Source of the DNA: CAZHVS01 sp964536015
Lineage (GTDB): Bacteria > Bacteroidota > Ignavibacteria > Ignavibacteriales > Ignavibacteriaceae
Direction: 5' to 3'
Length of the DNA: 64,000 nucleotides
NCBI GenBank assembly: GCA_964536015.1
Contig: CAZHVS010000001.1
Coordinates: 310,001 to 374,000 of the forward strand
A program made the position numbers and the translations under genes. This document shows positions 46,005-54,757 of this stretch, in pieces (position 1 is the first letter of the stretch; each line of letters starts with the position of its first letter). The notes under the pieces were generated by a model, which worked only from the letters and a program-made list of their open reading frames with translations, was not told the DNA's origin and made no database searches.

Positions 46005-47174
46005 TTATAAAAGTGATTTCTTAAATAGAACCTTCATTCGAATAAAAGCCCCGATAGAGTATATAATTGAAAGGAAAAGTAAATGATTAAATTCAGGCAT
46101 TACTTCATTTAATCCTGTTCCCATTTGAGTAATTCTTATAAAAGCTTGAATGAATGGTGTCAAAGGAATTACTGCTCCAATCATTTTTATTGTAGGAAGC
46201 ATTGCTACGGAAGGCCAGGCAAACCCTGTTAAAAAGAAAAACGGATAAGATGTAAATGCAAAAAATTGTAGGGCGAGTATTTTTCTTTTAATGAATGATG
46301 AAATAAAAATTCCGGAACTGATAACTGAAATTATAAGGAGGATTGTTAACACTATTACAAGAAAATAACTTCCTTTAAAATTTATTTTGAACATTGAAAA
46401 ATGAAGAGTATAGAAAAGTAATGACAAACTAAAGTAGAGAATGAAATAAAAAGCATATTTCCCAAGTAGAGTAGCTGCAGTGCTGAAATTAGAACTCTCA
46501 TAAATATCTTTAAGTTGATTGTCTTCTCGTTCCTTTGATGTTGATTCACCAACACCCATTAGCAAAGTTTGATGCAGAATAATAATCAAGACTGCAGGAA
46601 TAAGAAAGTCTCCGTATGTTAAAACGGGGTTGAATAAAAATTTTATTTCTTCATTTATTGGTTCAATAATTTCAACTGCCTGGTTAATATTGTAACCTTT
46701 CATCTGGAAAATTTTTATCCGAGCATCTTGTGCATGTTTAATTGCAATTTCATTTATAGTTTTATTTATATCATTAGAATGAAGAAAACGTTGAGTATTT
46801 AAAAAGATTTTTATCGTTGTTTCTCTCATTAGTTTTAAGGACGATTGAAAATCTTTTGGTACAAGAATAATTCCTTGTACTTTTTCTTTGATTAGAAAAT
46901 CTTTTGCTTCAGAAAAATCACTAACTATTTCTTTAACTTCTATTAATTGGGTTGAATTAATATCTCTAATAAATTTTTGAGAAAAAGTTGACCTATCTTC
47001 ATCAATAATTGCAACTGGAATTTTAACTTCCATTTTATTCATATAAATTGCTGCATAGAAAAATGAATAGAACAAAGGAGCAATTAAAATTATTGTTCGT
47101 ATATCGACATCTGAAATTATGATTTTCAATTCACGTTTGAAGATATACCATATGCCTTTCAGTCGTTTAGTCAT
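46005..47174 (-). CDS. ABC-2 type permease, second subunit of efflux operon
   Basis: A 389-residue inner-membrane protein of the ABC-2 transporter family (PF12698 type). It has one N-terminal helix (IRTIILIAPLFYSFFYAAIY), a large periplasmic segment about residues 48-215 (IPVAIIDEDRSTFSQKFI, KVQGIILVPKDFQSSL) and five C-terminal helices, including FFFLTGFAWPSVAMLPTI, the usual ABC-2 signature. It overlaps the stop of the first permease gene by 4 bases (ATGA), indicating translational coupling. Pairs of this kind act with an HlyD adaptor and TolC to export drugs or siderophore-like molecules. The expected ATPase gene is absent from the operon. Confidence 0.9.
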   Translation of the reverse strand: MTKRLKGIWYIFKRELKIIISDVDIRTIILIAPLFYSFFYAAIYMNKMEVKIPVAIIDEDRSTFSQKFIRDINSTQLIEVKEIVSDFSEAKDFLIKEKVQGIILVPKDFQSSLKLMRETTIKIFLNTQRFLHSNDINKTINEIAIKHAQDARIKIFQMKGYNINQAVEIIEPINEEIKFLFNPVLTYGDFLIPAVLIIILHQTLLMGVGESTSKEREDNQLKDIYESSNFSTAATLLGKYAFYFILYFSLSLLFYTLHFSMFKINFKGSYFLVIVLTILLIISVISSGIFISSFIKRKILALQFFAFTSYPFFFLTGFAWPSVAMLPTIKMIGAVIPLTPFIQAFIRITQMGTGLNEVMPEFNHLLFLSIIYSIGAFIRMKVLFKKSLL

Positions 47175-48361
47175 TTTTCAACTCCATCTTTGTTATTCTC
47201 TATTAATCTATGTTTTATTCCAAACCATAAGACTATTATAGAACAAAACCCAAATAAAGAAAGATCAACAAATTCTTTAATTGCATAATTAATAGAAGCA
47301 TTCATATTGAAAATTTTTAATAATGCAGAAAGAAAATGTGTATATGGTATTAATTGCGCATATGTCCTTATTAAACCTGGCATACTCCATAATGGATAAG
47401 TTAATCCACTGAAAATAAAAGCTGGAGTAATTATAAAAAGAACAATTTCGGTTGCAAGCATTTGGTTTTTAAAAATTGAAGAAATAGCTAATCCAATTAA
47501 AATACAAATCATAATGAAGAATATTGTTAATGAAATTGAAATTATAATTGAACCAGTTCCTTCAATGTTGAAGATTGGAAAGATGATACAAAAAAGTAAA
47601 ATGATATTAATTGAGTGAATAAATAAATGTGGTAGTAATTTTCCGGTAATAATTATATGAATTTTATTTTTTGCTAATATTGCAAGTTCATTAAATGTTT
47701 CGTGTGTTACTTCAGAAGAAATAGCCAATGCTGCTACAAGCATTACAACCATCATTAAAATAAATGTAGTTATACCTGGTACAAGATATGTTTCATAACT
47801 ATAATTTGGATTATATAGAATTTGCGATTCAATCCTTACGGGATTGATGATTGACATGGCCTGCTCGTAAGTCATACCAGCGGAACGATATTTTTTTAAC
47901 AATACACCGGCTGAAACTGTCTTTAATATTTTCAAGCCATCATTCATTAAATAATTTGATTTGATTAGATTAACTGAATTAATAAATAATATAGCTTTAC
48001 CTTGTCCACCGGCCTTTATATCATTTTCCATATTAGCAGGGAAGTAGAATGCCCCATCAATTTTCCCTTTTTTAATTTCAGATTTGATTTCTTTAACTGA
48101 ATTAACATATTCAACAATTCTCATTGAACTTGTAGATTCAACATATCTTGTTATGATTAAAGAAATTTCTCCATGATCATTATTGCATATTGCTATTGGA
48201 ATTTCTCTGACAAGAGCATTCTTGTAAATGAGACCAAACAGAGTAAACAGAATTACTGGCAGCAACAAAGAAGGTATAAAAATTGTTTTACGCTCTAAAA
48301 TTCTTTTAAATTCTCGCTTTATTACTAAAGTTAATATGTATAAATCGTTTTGTTTGTTCAT
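47171..48361 (-). CDS. ABC-2 type permease, first subunit of efflux operon
   Basis: A 396-residue inner-membrane protein of the same ABC-2 family as its downstream neighbour: an N-terminal helix (TIFIPSLLLPVILFTLFGLIY), a periplasmic domain (IPIAICNNDHGEISLIITRYV, KIDGAFYFPANMENDI) and five C-terminal helices with FIFSGLTYPLWSMPGLI. The family equivalents in E. coli are YbhS/YbhR, which need the ATPase YbhF. Here the start is one base after the stop of the HlyD gene and the end overlaps the second permease. The two permeases probably form a heterodimer. Confidence 0.9.
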   Translation of the reverse strand: MNKQNDLYILTLVIKREFKRILERKTIFIPSLLLPVILFTLFGLIYKNALVREIPIAICNNDHGEISLIITRYVESTSSMRIVEYVNSVKEIKSEIKKGKIDGAFYFPANMENDIKAGGQGKAILFINSVNLIKSNYLMNDGLKILKTVSAGVLLKKYRSAGMTYEQAMSIINPVRIESQILYNPNYSYETYLVPGITTFILMMVVMLVAALAISSEVTHETFNELAILAKNKIHIIITGKLLPHLFIHSINIILLFCIIFPIFNIEGTGSIIISISLTIFFIMICILIGLAISSIFKNQMLATEIVLFIITPAFIFSGLTYPLWSMPGLIRTYAQLIPYTHFLSALLKIFNMNASINYAIKEFVDLSLFGFCSIIVLWFGIKHRLIENNKDGVEK

Positions 48362-48362
48362 T

Positions 48363-49346
48363 TTAGTTAAGTATAATATTGACAGTCATCCCGGGACGTA
48401 ATCCTTCAATAGGATTTTTAGGTCGCAAACGAATTTCAAAAGTACGAATATCAAATTCACCTTTTTGATTTGTCGGTTTCCAATTTGCAAAATCTCCAAT
48501 AGGTGAGATGTAACTAATAGTAAAATCATATTCCTGATTTCCAAGTGCAGTGATTTTTCCACGGAAAGTATCGCCCTTTTTTATTTTACTCATCTGATCT
48601 TCTTTTAATTGAATAACAACCCATGAGTCTTTCAAATCGAGTATAGTGAAAATAGGATAACCACTTGAAATAATTTCTCCTGGATCGACTAATCTTTTCT
48701 GAAGTTCTCCATTAATTGGGCTGACTAAAGTTAATTCCTGTTGGTAAGCAAGTGCTTCTCTGAAACCATTTTGAGCCTGGTAATACATTGATTGAGCCAT
48801 CATAATTTCTTCAGTACGAGCACCACTCATTACAAGATCATATTTAGCTTTAGCAGCAAGCATTTGTTCCATAGCAGCTTTATATTGAAATTCATACTGA
48901 TCTCTTTCCTGAGAAGAAATTAATTTTTCATCATACATTTTTTTCATTCGGTTCCAGGTCTTCTCTGCCAATTCAAATTGATGCTGTGCTTGCAAATATA
49001 ATTTTTCAGTTGCTTCTTTCTCTTCCTTGCGGGCGCCATTTAATGACATTTCATATTTTGATTTTGCAGCTTCCATCAAACCACGTGTTTGTTCAACTTT
49101 GGCATCCATTTCTTTACTTTCAAGACGAGCGAGTATTTGTCCTTTGTGAACAAAATCTCCCTCACTCACAAAAACACTATCGATTCTTCCTGCAATTTTG
49201 GAAGCGACATCAACATCAGTAGTTTCAACAATTCCTGTTATAATTATTTGGTTTTCTGTTTCTTTATTTGTAATTAACACTATCAATGCAATTGCAATGA
49301 AAACAAGAGGTATTGCAATTAAAAAATAAGTTTTATTGAATTTCAT
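48363..49346 (-). CDS. HlyD-family periplasmic adaptor (membrane fusion protein)
   Basis: A 327-residue adaptor with one N-terminal membrane anchor (FLIAIPLVFIAIALIVLI). The biotinyl-lipoyl half-motifs are clear: VASKIAGRIDSVFVSEGDFVHKG near the start and VSPINGELQKRLVDPGEIIS after the hairpin. Between them, about residues 75-200, lies a long alpha-helical hairpin rich in Glu, Lys and Gln. A beta-barrel domain ends in GLRPGMTVNIIL. It is like YbhG/EmrA-type adaptors that bridge an inner-membrane pump and TolC. Its ATG overlaps the stop of the TolC gene by one base (TAATG). Confidence 0.93.
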   Translation of the reverse strand: MKFNKTYFLIAIPLVFIAIALIVLITNKETENQIIITGIVETTDVDVASKIAGRIDSVFVSEGDFVHKGQILARLESKEMDAKVEQTRGLMEAAKSKYEMSLNGARKEEKEATEKLYLQAQHQFELAEKTWNRMKKMYDEKLISSQERDQYEFQYKAAMEQMLAAKAKYDLVMSGARTEEIMMAQSMYYQAQNGFREALAYQQELTLVSPINGELQKRLVDPGEIISSGYPIFTILDLKDSWVVIQLKEDQMSKIKKGDTFRGKITALGNQEYDFTISYISPIGDFANWKPTNQKGEFDIRTFEIRLRPKNPIEGLRPGMTVNIILN

Positions 49347-50821
49347 TACTTTACTTCCTTTTTATTCCAAACGTTAATAAATTCTTGTGGGATCCCTGAG
49401 ATAACATATAATTCTATTAATCCCTTATAGTAATCATATAATGATGATTTGCTTTCAAGTTTATTTTTCTCCAGTATTAATTGGGCATCTATTACTTCAA
49501 GCGATGTTCCAAGACCTGTTTCAAAACGCTTGTTGTTTAACCTTAAATTTTCTTCTGCTAATTCAATGGTTGAAGATGTTTTAATGAATTTATTCCTGGC
49601 ATTTTCAATATCACGATATGTTTTGTTAATTGATAAAATAATTTTACTTCTTACATCTGCTTCAAGAAATTGGACTTCCTTTTCAAGGTGGTTTGCAGAT
49701 TGAAGATTTACATAATCTTGTAAACCATTAAATAGATTAAAGCTCAGTTGAACACCTACTGCCCAGCGGGGTTCAAGCATCGACAGGTACTCTGGGTATA
49801 ATTCATATTTTCCAAAAGCGGCTACTTGAGGTAAAAATTTTGATCTTTCCAGGTTAAATTTTTCATTAGCCTGCTCTTTTTTTACAGAAATTAATTTTAG
49901 AAGCGGTTGATTTTCAAAAGCACTTTCTAAATAATTTGAGATAGGGGATAGGTTATTAGAAATTATCAGGCTATCTTCAATTATTATTTCTGCAGTTTCA
50001 TCAATTCCCATACTATTTTTAAGTGCGATGTAACATAGTTCAAGTTTGTTAGAATCATCATCCAAATTTCTTTCAGCGTCAGCAACTGCAACTTTTGCAC
50101 GTAAAAGATTAAAGTTTGCAATAAGTCCTTCATCAAATAATCGTTGTGCTCTGAATTCATGTTTTTTAATTCCCTCCAGCACATCTTTTCTTGTTTTAAC
50201 AACTTCTGATAGCAGAACAACATTTAAATAATTGGTCACTGTCTCTTGAATTATTTCATTTTTAATTTTTGTTAATTCTATGTTAGCAGCTTTCAATTCT
50301 TCATCTGCATAGTTTTTTGCAGCTAATAATTTTCCTCCCATAAACAAAGGTTGAACTCCAACTATTGTCGCAGTGTTATAATCTTGTTTTTTTACCGTTT
50401 CAACAAAAGAGGGGATAGCTGAATTTAATTGATTATAATATTGTTGAAATAAGCCACTTCTCTGTTGATCTGTAAGCTGCGGTAAACCTTGCAACACCGA
50501 ATAAATATTTGCAAATTCAGTTTGATTTTTTGCCTGGACATTCAAAATTACTGCCCTTATTGGCGAAAGATCAATTTTAACTGGATTATTTAAATGCGTG
50601 TAAGAACCAACTAAATTAACCTTAGGTAAAAAGTTACCAAATGCTTCAAAGTTTGCATATTCTTTTTGTTCAACTTTTTCAGAATATTGTTTTATTCGGT
50701 TATTATTCTTTAAGGCAATATCAACTGCTTCCTCAATAGATATTTTCTGTGAAAAAACGTTTTCTACAAAAAAAATCAGTAATATGGATAAGTATGTTTT
50801 CCATTTTGTACGTATATTCAT
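49346..50821 (-). CDS. TolC-like outer-membrane efflux channel
   Basis: A 491-residue outer-membrane factor. The signal peptide ends near NVFSQ. The body shows the duplicated long-helix design of TolC: ISIEEAVDIALKNNNRIKQYSEKVEQKEYA at the start, then LNVVLLSEVVKTRKDVLEGIKKHEFRAQRLFDEGLIANFNLLRA and the matching second repeat ending in NKRFETGLGTSLEVIDAQLILEK (written here as separate landmarks, positions about 25, 195 and 430). It is the first gene after tetR and is preceded 20-39 bases upstream by a palindromic operator. With the adaptor and two permeases it makes a complete envelope-spanning conduit except for an ATPase. Confidence 0.92.
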   Translation of the reverse strand: MNIRTKWKTYLSILLIFFVENVFSQKISIEEAVDIALKNNNRIKQYSEKVEQKEYANFEAFGNFLPKVNLVGSYTHLNNPVKIDLSPIRAVILNVQAKNQTEFANIYSVLQGLPQLTDQQRSGLFQQYYNQLNSAIPSFVETVKKQDYNTATIVGVQPLFMGGKLLAAKNYADEELKAANIELTKIKNEIIQETVTNYLNVVLLSEVVKTRKDVLEGIKKHEFRAQRLFDEGLIANFNLLRAKVAVADAERNLDDDSNKLELCYIALKNSMGIDETAEIIIEDSLIISNNLSPISNYLESAFENQPLLKLISVKKEQANEKFNLERSKFLPQVAAFGKYELYPEYLSMLEPRWAVGVQLSFNLFNGLQDYVNLQSANHLEKEVQFLEADVRSKIILSINKTYRDIENARNKFIKTSSTIELAEENLRLNNKRFETGLGTSLEVIDAQLILEKNKLESKSSLYDYYKGLIELYVISGIPQEFINVWNKKEVK

Positions 50822-50840
50822 TGTGGTTGCCTTTCTTATA

Positions 50841-50860
50841 TAATGAATAAATATTCATTA
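50841..50860. promoter_or_regulatory. TetR operator candidate in front of the efflux genes
   Basis: TAATGAAT-AAAT-ATTCATTA is a perfect inverted repeat with 8-base arms, lying 20-39 bases before the tolC start codon and just after the tetR stop. A 16-of-20 match to it lies before tetR itself (51473-51492). The pair is best explained as binding sites of the TetR protein encoded between them. Confidence 0.75.
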
Positions 50861-50873
50861 AAAGATTAAAAAA

Positions 50874-51458
50874 TTACAGGAGTATTCCTTTTTTAATTAT
50901 TTGTTTAACATTTTGTCTAATAAGGTGAATAGTAATACTTTGTGGAAACTTTGCCCAGTGATCGAGTAAATATCTTATACTTCCTAGCAAAAAATGTCTT
51001 AATACTTCAACATTGATATTCGGATTTATAATTGAATCTTTAATTCCATCTTTAATTATATTCTCACCAGATAATAGGAATTTATTGAAAAATTCTGCAG
51101 TTATTTCATCTCCTTTTACTACGTGATGTTGTTCGTTAATGACAACTATTGCAAGTTTTGGATTTTGTGAAAAGCTATCAAATAGTAGGTCAATCAATGC
51201 ATCAAGTTTTTCATAATTATTCAAATCAGTACGTTTTTGTAATGTATGTGCATCATTATACATTCGTGACCAGAAATCCACAAATATCTTGTTAAGTAAT
51301 GCATTTTTGTTCTTATAGTACAGATAGACACTGCCAGTTGCTACTTTTGCTTCTTCTGCTATTGTAGAAATTTTTGCTTTATGAAATCCACTTTCTGCAA
51401 ATACTTTTATTGCAGCTTCAAGTATATCGATTTCTTTATTTCCTTCTTTTGTTCTCAT
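50874..51458 (-). CDS. TetR-family transcriptional repressor of the efflux operon
   Basis: A 194-residue regulator from the ATG at 51458; an upstream in-frame ATG at 51518 would add 20 hydrophobic residues unlike the family and would bury the operator in the coding region. The N-terminal helix-turn-helix is typical: ILEAAIKVFAESGFHKAKI, then IAEEAKVATGSVYLYYKNKN. The C-terminal ligand domain has no recognisable pocket. It precedes tolC-hlyD-permeases on the same strand, and nearly identical palindromes lie before both tetR and tolC, so it most likely represses both and is released by a pump substrate. Confidence 0.92.
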   Translation of the reverse strand: MRTKEGNKEIDILEAAIKVFAESGFHKAKISTIAEEAKVATGSVYLYYKNKNALLNKIFVDFWSRMYNDAHTLQKRTDLNNYEKLDALIDLLFDSFSQNPKLAIVVINEQHHVVKGDEITAEFFNKFLLSGENIIKDGIKDSIINPNINVEVLRHFLLGSIRYLLDHWAKFPQSITIHLIRQNVKQIIKKGILL

Positions 51459-51788
51459 ATTTATTAAATTATTAATGAATAACAATTCAAAAATAACATA
51501 ATCAATTACTATTGTCAAGAAGAAAATTTTATCAATAATATAATTTTCTGGTTAAAACAATAATCGTCAGAAAAAAAACAGTAGTACTTCTTTCCAAAGT
51601 AGTCCTCAGTTAGAATTTTAAAAGTACATTGATTAACTAAAGATGTGAAATCTGGATTTTTTGGATTAAGAAAAATTCTTTTGGAGAAATGTATAAAACA
51701 ATTGATTAATTCGAAATAATTTCTGAATTAATTTAATAGTCTGAGTCTTGATTTTTCGCTCAGAATAAATATTAAGTTAAACATTTAG
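51459..51788. other. Intergenic region, 330 bases, upstream of tetR
   Basis: No gene is visible. The part next to tetR carries the operator copy at 51473-51492 and should contain the tetR promoter. The far end holds a stem-loop, TCTGAG (51740-51745) with CTCAGA (51759-51764), about 25 bases after the stop of the Ycf48-like gene. It could be a weak terminator, but it has no clear T-run. Confidence 0.4.
51473..51492. promoter_or_regulatory. Second TetR operator candidate, in front of tetR
   Basis: TAATGAATAACAATTCAAAA matches the perfect palindrome at 50841-50860 at 16 of 20 positions and keeps the left arm and the ATTCA core of the right arm. It lies 15-34 bases before the tetR ATG at 51458, the expected place for autorepression. 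Confidence 0.6.
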
Positions 51789-52799
51789 TTAATTACTTTT
51801 TCCGCCATTAACAGTTTTTAAAATAATCCCATTCCAACCAACCGCATAACCGGTATCAACAGAAGAGAAGAATATTGAATTAAGAGCATAGTTTGTACCA
51901 GAAGTTTGTTTTGACCAGTTTACTCCGCTATTGCTTGTAAAAAGAATTATACCACCCGGTCCGTTATTTCCACCAGCAATCCATCCGGTTGAAGCTGAAA
52001 TAAAAAATATTGAAGATAGATCACTTGTAACATTTGATGTTTGTGTAAACCAGGAATTTCCCGCATCTGTTGTTGCATAAATTTTTCCTCCACTACCGGA
52101 AATCCATCCTTTTGAGTTTGAAACAAAATTAATATCAAACATATCAGTAGTAAAAGATGTGGAAGTGTTTTTTTTCCAGTTAGAACCTTGATCGGTAGTT
52201 TTTATTGGACTGCTTCCGCTTCCAACCGCAAAACCGATTGAATCAGATAGAAAGGACATTTTGTAAAAATTCCAGGTATTTGAGGGCTTTGGAGTGGTGT
52301 TCCATATAGTTCCGCCATCTATTGTTTTTAATGCTATTCCACTGCTTCCAAGTACAATACCAACATTTAATGTAAAGAAGTGAACACAAAATAAAGTGTC
52401 AGTAACACGACTGTTTTGTACAGTCCAATTTATGCCTGCATTTGTTGTTTTTAAAATAGTTCCTCCAGTACCAGTAATCCAACCTGTTGAATTATTAATA
52501 AAATAAATTCCATAGAGGTCATTAGTGGTGTTTGAATTGCTTTGCAACCAGGAGTTACCACCATCAGTAGTTTTTATAATTATTCCGCTTTCACCAATTA
52601 CAAACCCGGTATTACTGTTAAGAAAAAAAATGGAATTTAGATTTTTTGAAATATTACCTGAAAGAATTTTCCATCCTTTATTGGAATTACCTCCATTACC
52701 GGGATCGGTTGGAGTACCTTCTTTTTCTTTAACTGTACAGGTAACAATTAATAAAGAAAGAAACACAGCGATAACAATTAAAAAAGTTGTCTTCTTCAT
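51789..52799 (-). CDS. Ycf48/BNR-like repeat protein, probable lipoprotein
   Basis: A 336-residue exported protein from the ATG at 52799, supported by an AGGTGA ribosome binding site 6 bases upstream. The N-terminus is a hydrophobic signal followed by IVTC, a possible but non-ideal lipobox. After a Gly/Asn-rich spacer there are about seven repeats of some 42 residues with the pattern NSIFFLNSNTGFVIGESGIIIKTTDGG, then NSWLQ. They are the Ycf48/photosystem-II-assembly-like or BNR propeller repeats that form a seven-bladed propeller. In non-photosynthetic Bacteroidota these are surface or periplasmic proteins without a known ligand. No sorting tail is present. Confidence 0.8.
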   Translation of the reverse strand: MKKTTFLIVIAVFLSLLIVTCTVKEKEGTPTDPGNGGNSNKGWKILSGNISKNLNSIFFLNSNTGFVIGESGIIIKTTDGGNSWLQSNSNTTNDLYGIYFINNSTGWITGTGGTILKTTNAGINWTVQNSRVTDTLFCVHFFTLNVGIVLGSSGIALKTIDGGTIWNTTPKPSNTWNFYKMSFLSDSIGFAVGSGSSPIKTTDQGSNWKKNTSTSFTTDMFDINFVSNSKGWISGSGGKIYATTDAGNSWFTQTSNVTSDLSSIFFISASTGWIAGGNNGPGGIILFTSNSGVNWSKQTSGTNYALNSIFFSSVDTGYAVGWNGIILKTVNGGKSN

Positions 52800-52927
52800 A
52801 AAATCACCTATAAAATAGATTTTACTGCAGAAAGTTAACAAATAATTATATCAAAGATGCAAATATCTTGTATTCAATAAAAACAAATTGCAAGATTTAC
52901 AAAACTATCATTACGATTTGAAAGATT

Positions 52928-54742
52928 TTATTTCATTCCTAAAATTAATTTAAGAGAAATTTTTTCATTATTGCGTTTAATTATTACTTCCACTTCATCT
53001 CCTGGTAGGTGTTCCTGCAATGCATAAACGTAATCATAGATATTGTTAATTAATTTTCCACCAAAGGTTAAGATTATATCGCCAGCAAGTATTCCACCCT
53101 TTTGAGCTGGACTCCCATCATTTACACCACTAATCTTAAAACCTTCTCCTTGGTATGAAAAGTCTGGAACTGTACCTACATAAACTTTCCACCCGCCTGT
53201 TTTTTCACTTTCTTTAGTTTGAGTTTTTACAAATTCAGGTATTGTTGTACTCTCAACAACATCATTGGTTATTGAAAAAATATATTTCAAAATTTTTTCT
53301 TCGCCAACTGAATTAATTTTTTCTACATCGTCAGAAGGTCTGTGATAATCTATATGAGTTCCGGTAAAGAAAAATAATACAGGAATATTTTTACTATAAA
53401 ATGAAGATTGATCACTTGGTCCAAAGCCTTCATCATTAAATGTCAGATGAAAATTAAATTCATTCTCCTTTTTAAGAATATCTTTCCAAATAGGTGAAGT
53501 CCCTGTTCCATATACAATCAAACTATTTGCTGTATCCAATCTTCCGATCATATCCATATTAAACATTGCAATGATTTGATTTACCGGTACAGGAAGATTA
53601 TTCACAAAATAATTTGAACCAAGAAGTCCATATTCTTCACCAGAGAAAGTGATAAAAATAATACTTCGCTTGGTTCCTCGATTAAGAGAGGCAAATTTTT
53701 CTGCTAATTCAAGAACACCAGCCGTGCCACTTGCGTTATCATCTGCTCCGTTATGGACAAGTTTTTCCGTGCCACGATACAAAGAGCTAATTTCTCCCAT
53801 CCCTAAATGATCATAGTGAGCACCAATGACAATATATTCATTTTTTAATTCGGAATCTTTACCCTCGATCATTCCCGAAACGTTTCTACAAGTTTTTTCA
53901 ACTTCAATTATTTCAGTTGAAATTCTGATATTTAAGTTATTTAATTCAAAGGAATTAGGTTTTATTGTTTCATTTATTCCCTTTTGTAAATTAGAAAGAT
54001 TAATATTGATTGACTGAAATATATCTTCAATAATTTTTCTCTTAACTTGAACTGCTCCAATATCTTTAAAACCTGGCGCCATATCATAGACGATAGGAAT
54101 GAAAGCATCATTTTCGTCAGCAGGGAAGTAGCCATTAAAAAAGATAATTGCAGATGCTCCCTTATCTCGTGCCACCGAAGTTTTATATCTAATTGAAGAG
54201 AATTCATCAAATTTTGATTTAGGTTTTCCAGATTCAGGGTTTCCCCTAAACACTATCACAATTTTGCCTTTAACATCCAGATTTAAATAGTCATCATAAT
54301 TAATTTTGGAACTCGAAATTCCATAACCTGCAAAAACAACTTTGCCATCAATATTTACTTTCCCTGAAAATGGAGCTGTAACAAAATCTTGATTAAGTAG
54401 TAAATCTTGTTTTTTATTATTAATTAAAAACGAGACGGAATTATTTTCAGTTGTTTTAATTCCTGAGATAAATTTGAATTCCTGGAAAAATGAATTGCCA
54501 AAAACTGGTTTTAATCCATATGATTCAAATTCATTTTTAATGTATTCTCCAGCAATTTTAATTTCATCCGAACCAGTTAAACGTCCTTTTAATTCATCAG
54601 AAGCTAGAAAATTTATATGTTTCTGTATTTCATTAGAAGTTATTTCAAGGCTATTTTGTGCCTGTAAAACTGAAGAAGAAAAAGTGATAATGATAAAAAG
54701 AGATAAATACACATATGTATTGCGAAAAATTTTGGTTTTCAT
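52928..54742 (-). CDS. Exported M28 zinc aminopeptidase with PA and PDZ domains
   Basis: A 604-residue exported peptidase. Signal peptide ends near VLQAQ. A PA-type insert about residues 115-270 (GKVVFAGYGI, KGKIVIVFRGNP, ARDKGASAIIFF) interrupts the M28 catalytic domain. Metal and catalytic residues are visible: IGAHYDHLG (H309, D311), NGADDNASG (D334/D335), FSGEEYGLLG (E369/E370), NMDMIG (D397) and DYHRPSDD. A C-terminal PDZ domain (about 525-604) carries GFKISGVNDGSPAQKGGILAG, GDIILTFGG and PGDEVEVII. This is a common Bacteroidota architecture for envelope peptidases. It starts 15 bases after feoB, so it may be cotranscribed with the iron genes. Confidence 0.92.
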   Translation of the reverse strand: MKTKIFRNTYVYLSLFIIITFSSSVLQAQNSLEITSNEIQKHINFLASDELKGRLTGSDEIKIAGEYIKNEFESYGLKPVFGNSFFQEFKFISGIKTTENNSVSFLINNKKQDLLLNQDFVTAPFSGKVNIDGKVVFAGYGISSSKINYDDYLNLDVKGKIVIVFRGNPESGKPKSKFDEFSSIRYKTSVARDKGASAIIFFNGYFPADENDAFIPIVYDMAPGFKDIGAVQVKRKIIEDIFQSININLSNLQKGINETIKPNSFELNNLNIRISTEIIEVEKTCRNVSGMIEGKDSELKNEYIVIGAHYDHLGMGEISSLYRGTEKLVHNGADDNASGTAGVLELAEKFASLNRGTKRSIIFITFSGEEYGLLGSNYFVNNLPVPVNQIIAMFNMDMIGRLDTANSLIVYGTGTSPIWKDILKKENEFNFHLTFNDEGFGPSDQSSFYSKNIPVLFFFTGTHIDYHRPSDDVEKINSVGEEKILKYIFSITNDVVESTTIPEFVKTQTKESEKTGGWKVYVGTVPDFSYQGEGFKISGVNDGSPAQKGGILAGDIILTFGGKLINNIYDYVYALQEHLPGDEVEVIIKRNNEKISLKLILGMK

Positions 54743-54757
54743 TTTTTTTCCTAACTA

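Noticed and set aside
51459..51518. Longer TetR start at 51518
   Set aside because: It adds 20 hydrophobic residues unlike any TetR N-terminus and places the operator copy inside the coding region; the ATG at 51458 gives a normal family start.
52865..52896. Hairpin ATCTTG/CAAGAT after the M28 peptidase gene
   Set aside because: Six-base AT-rich arms with a 20-base loop and no T-run; too weak to call a terminator.
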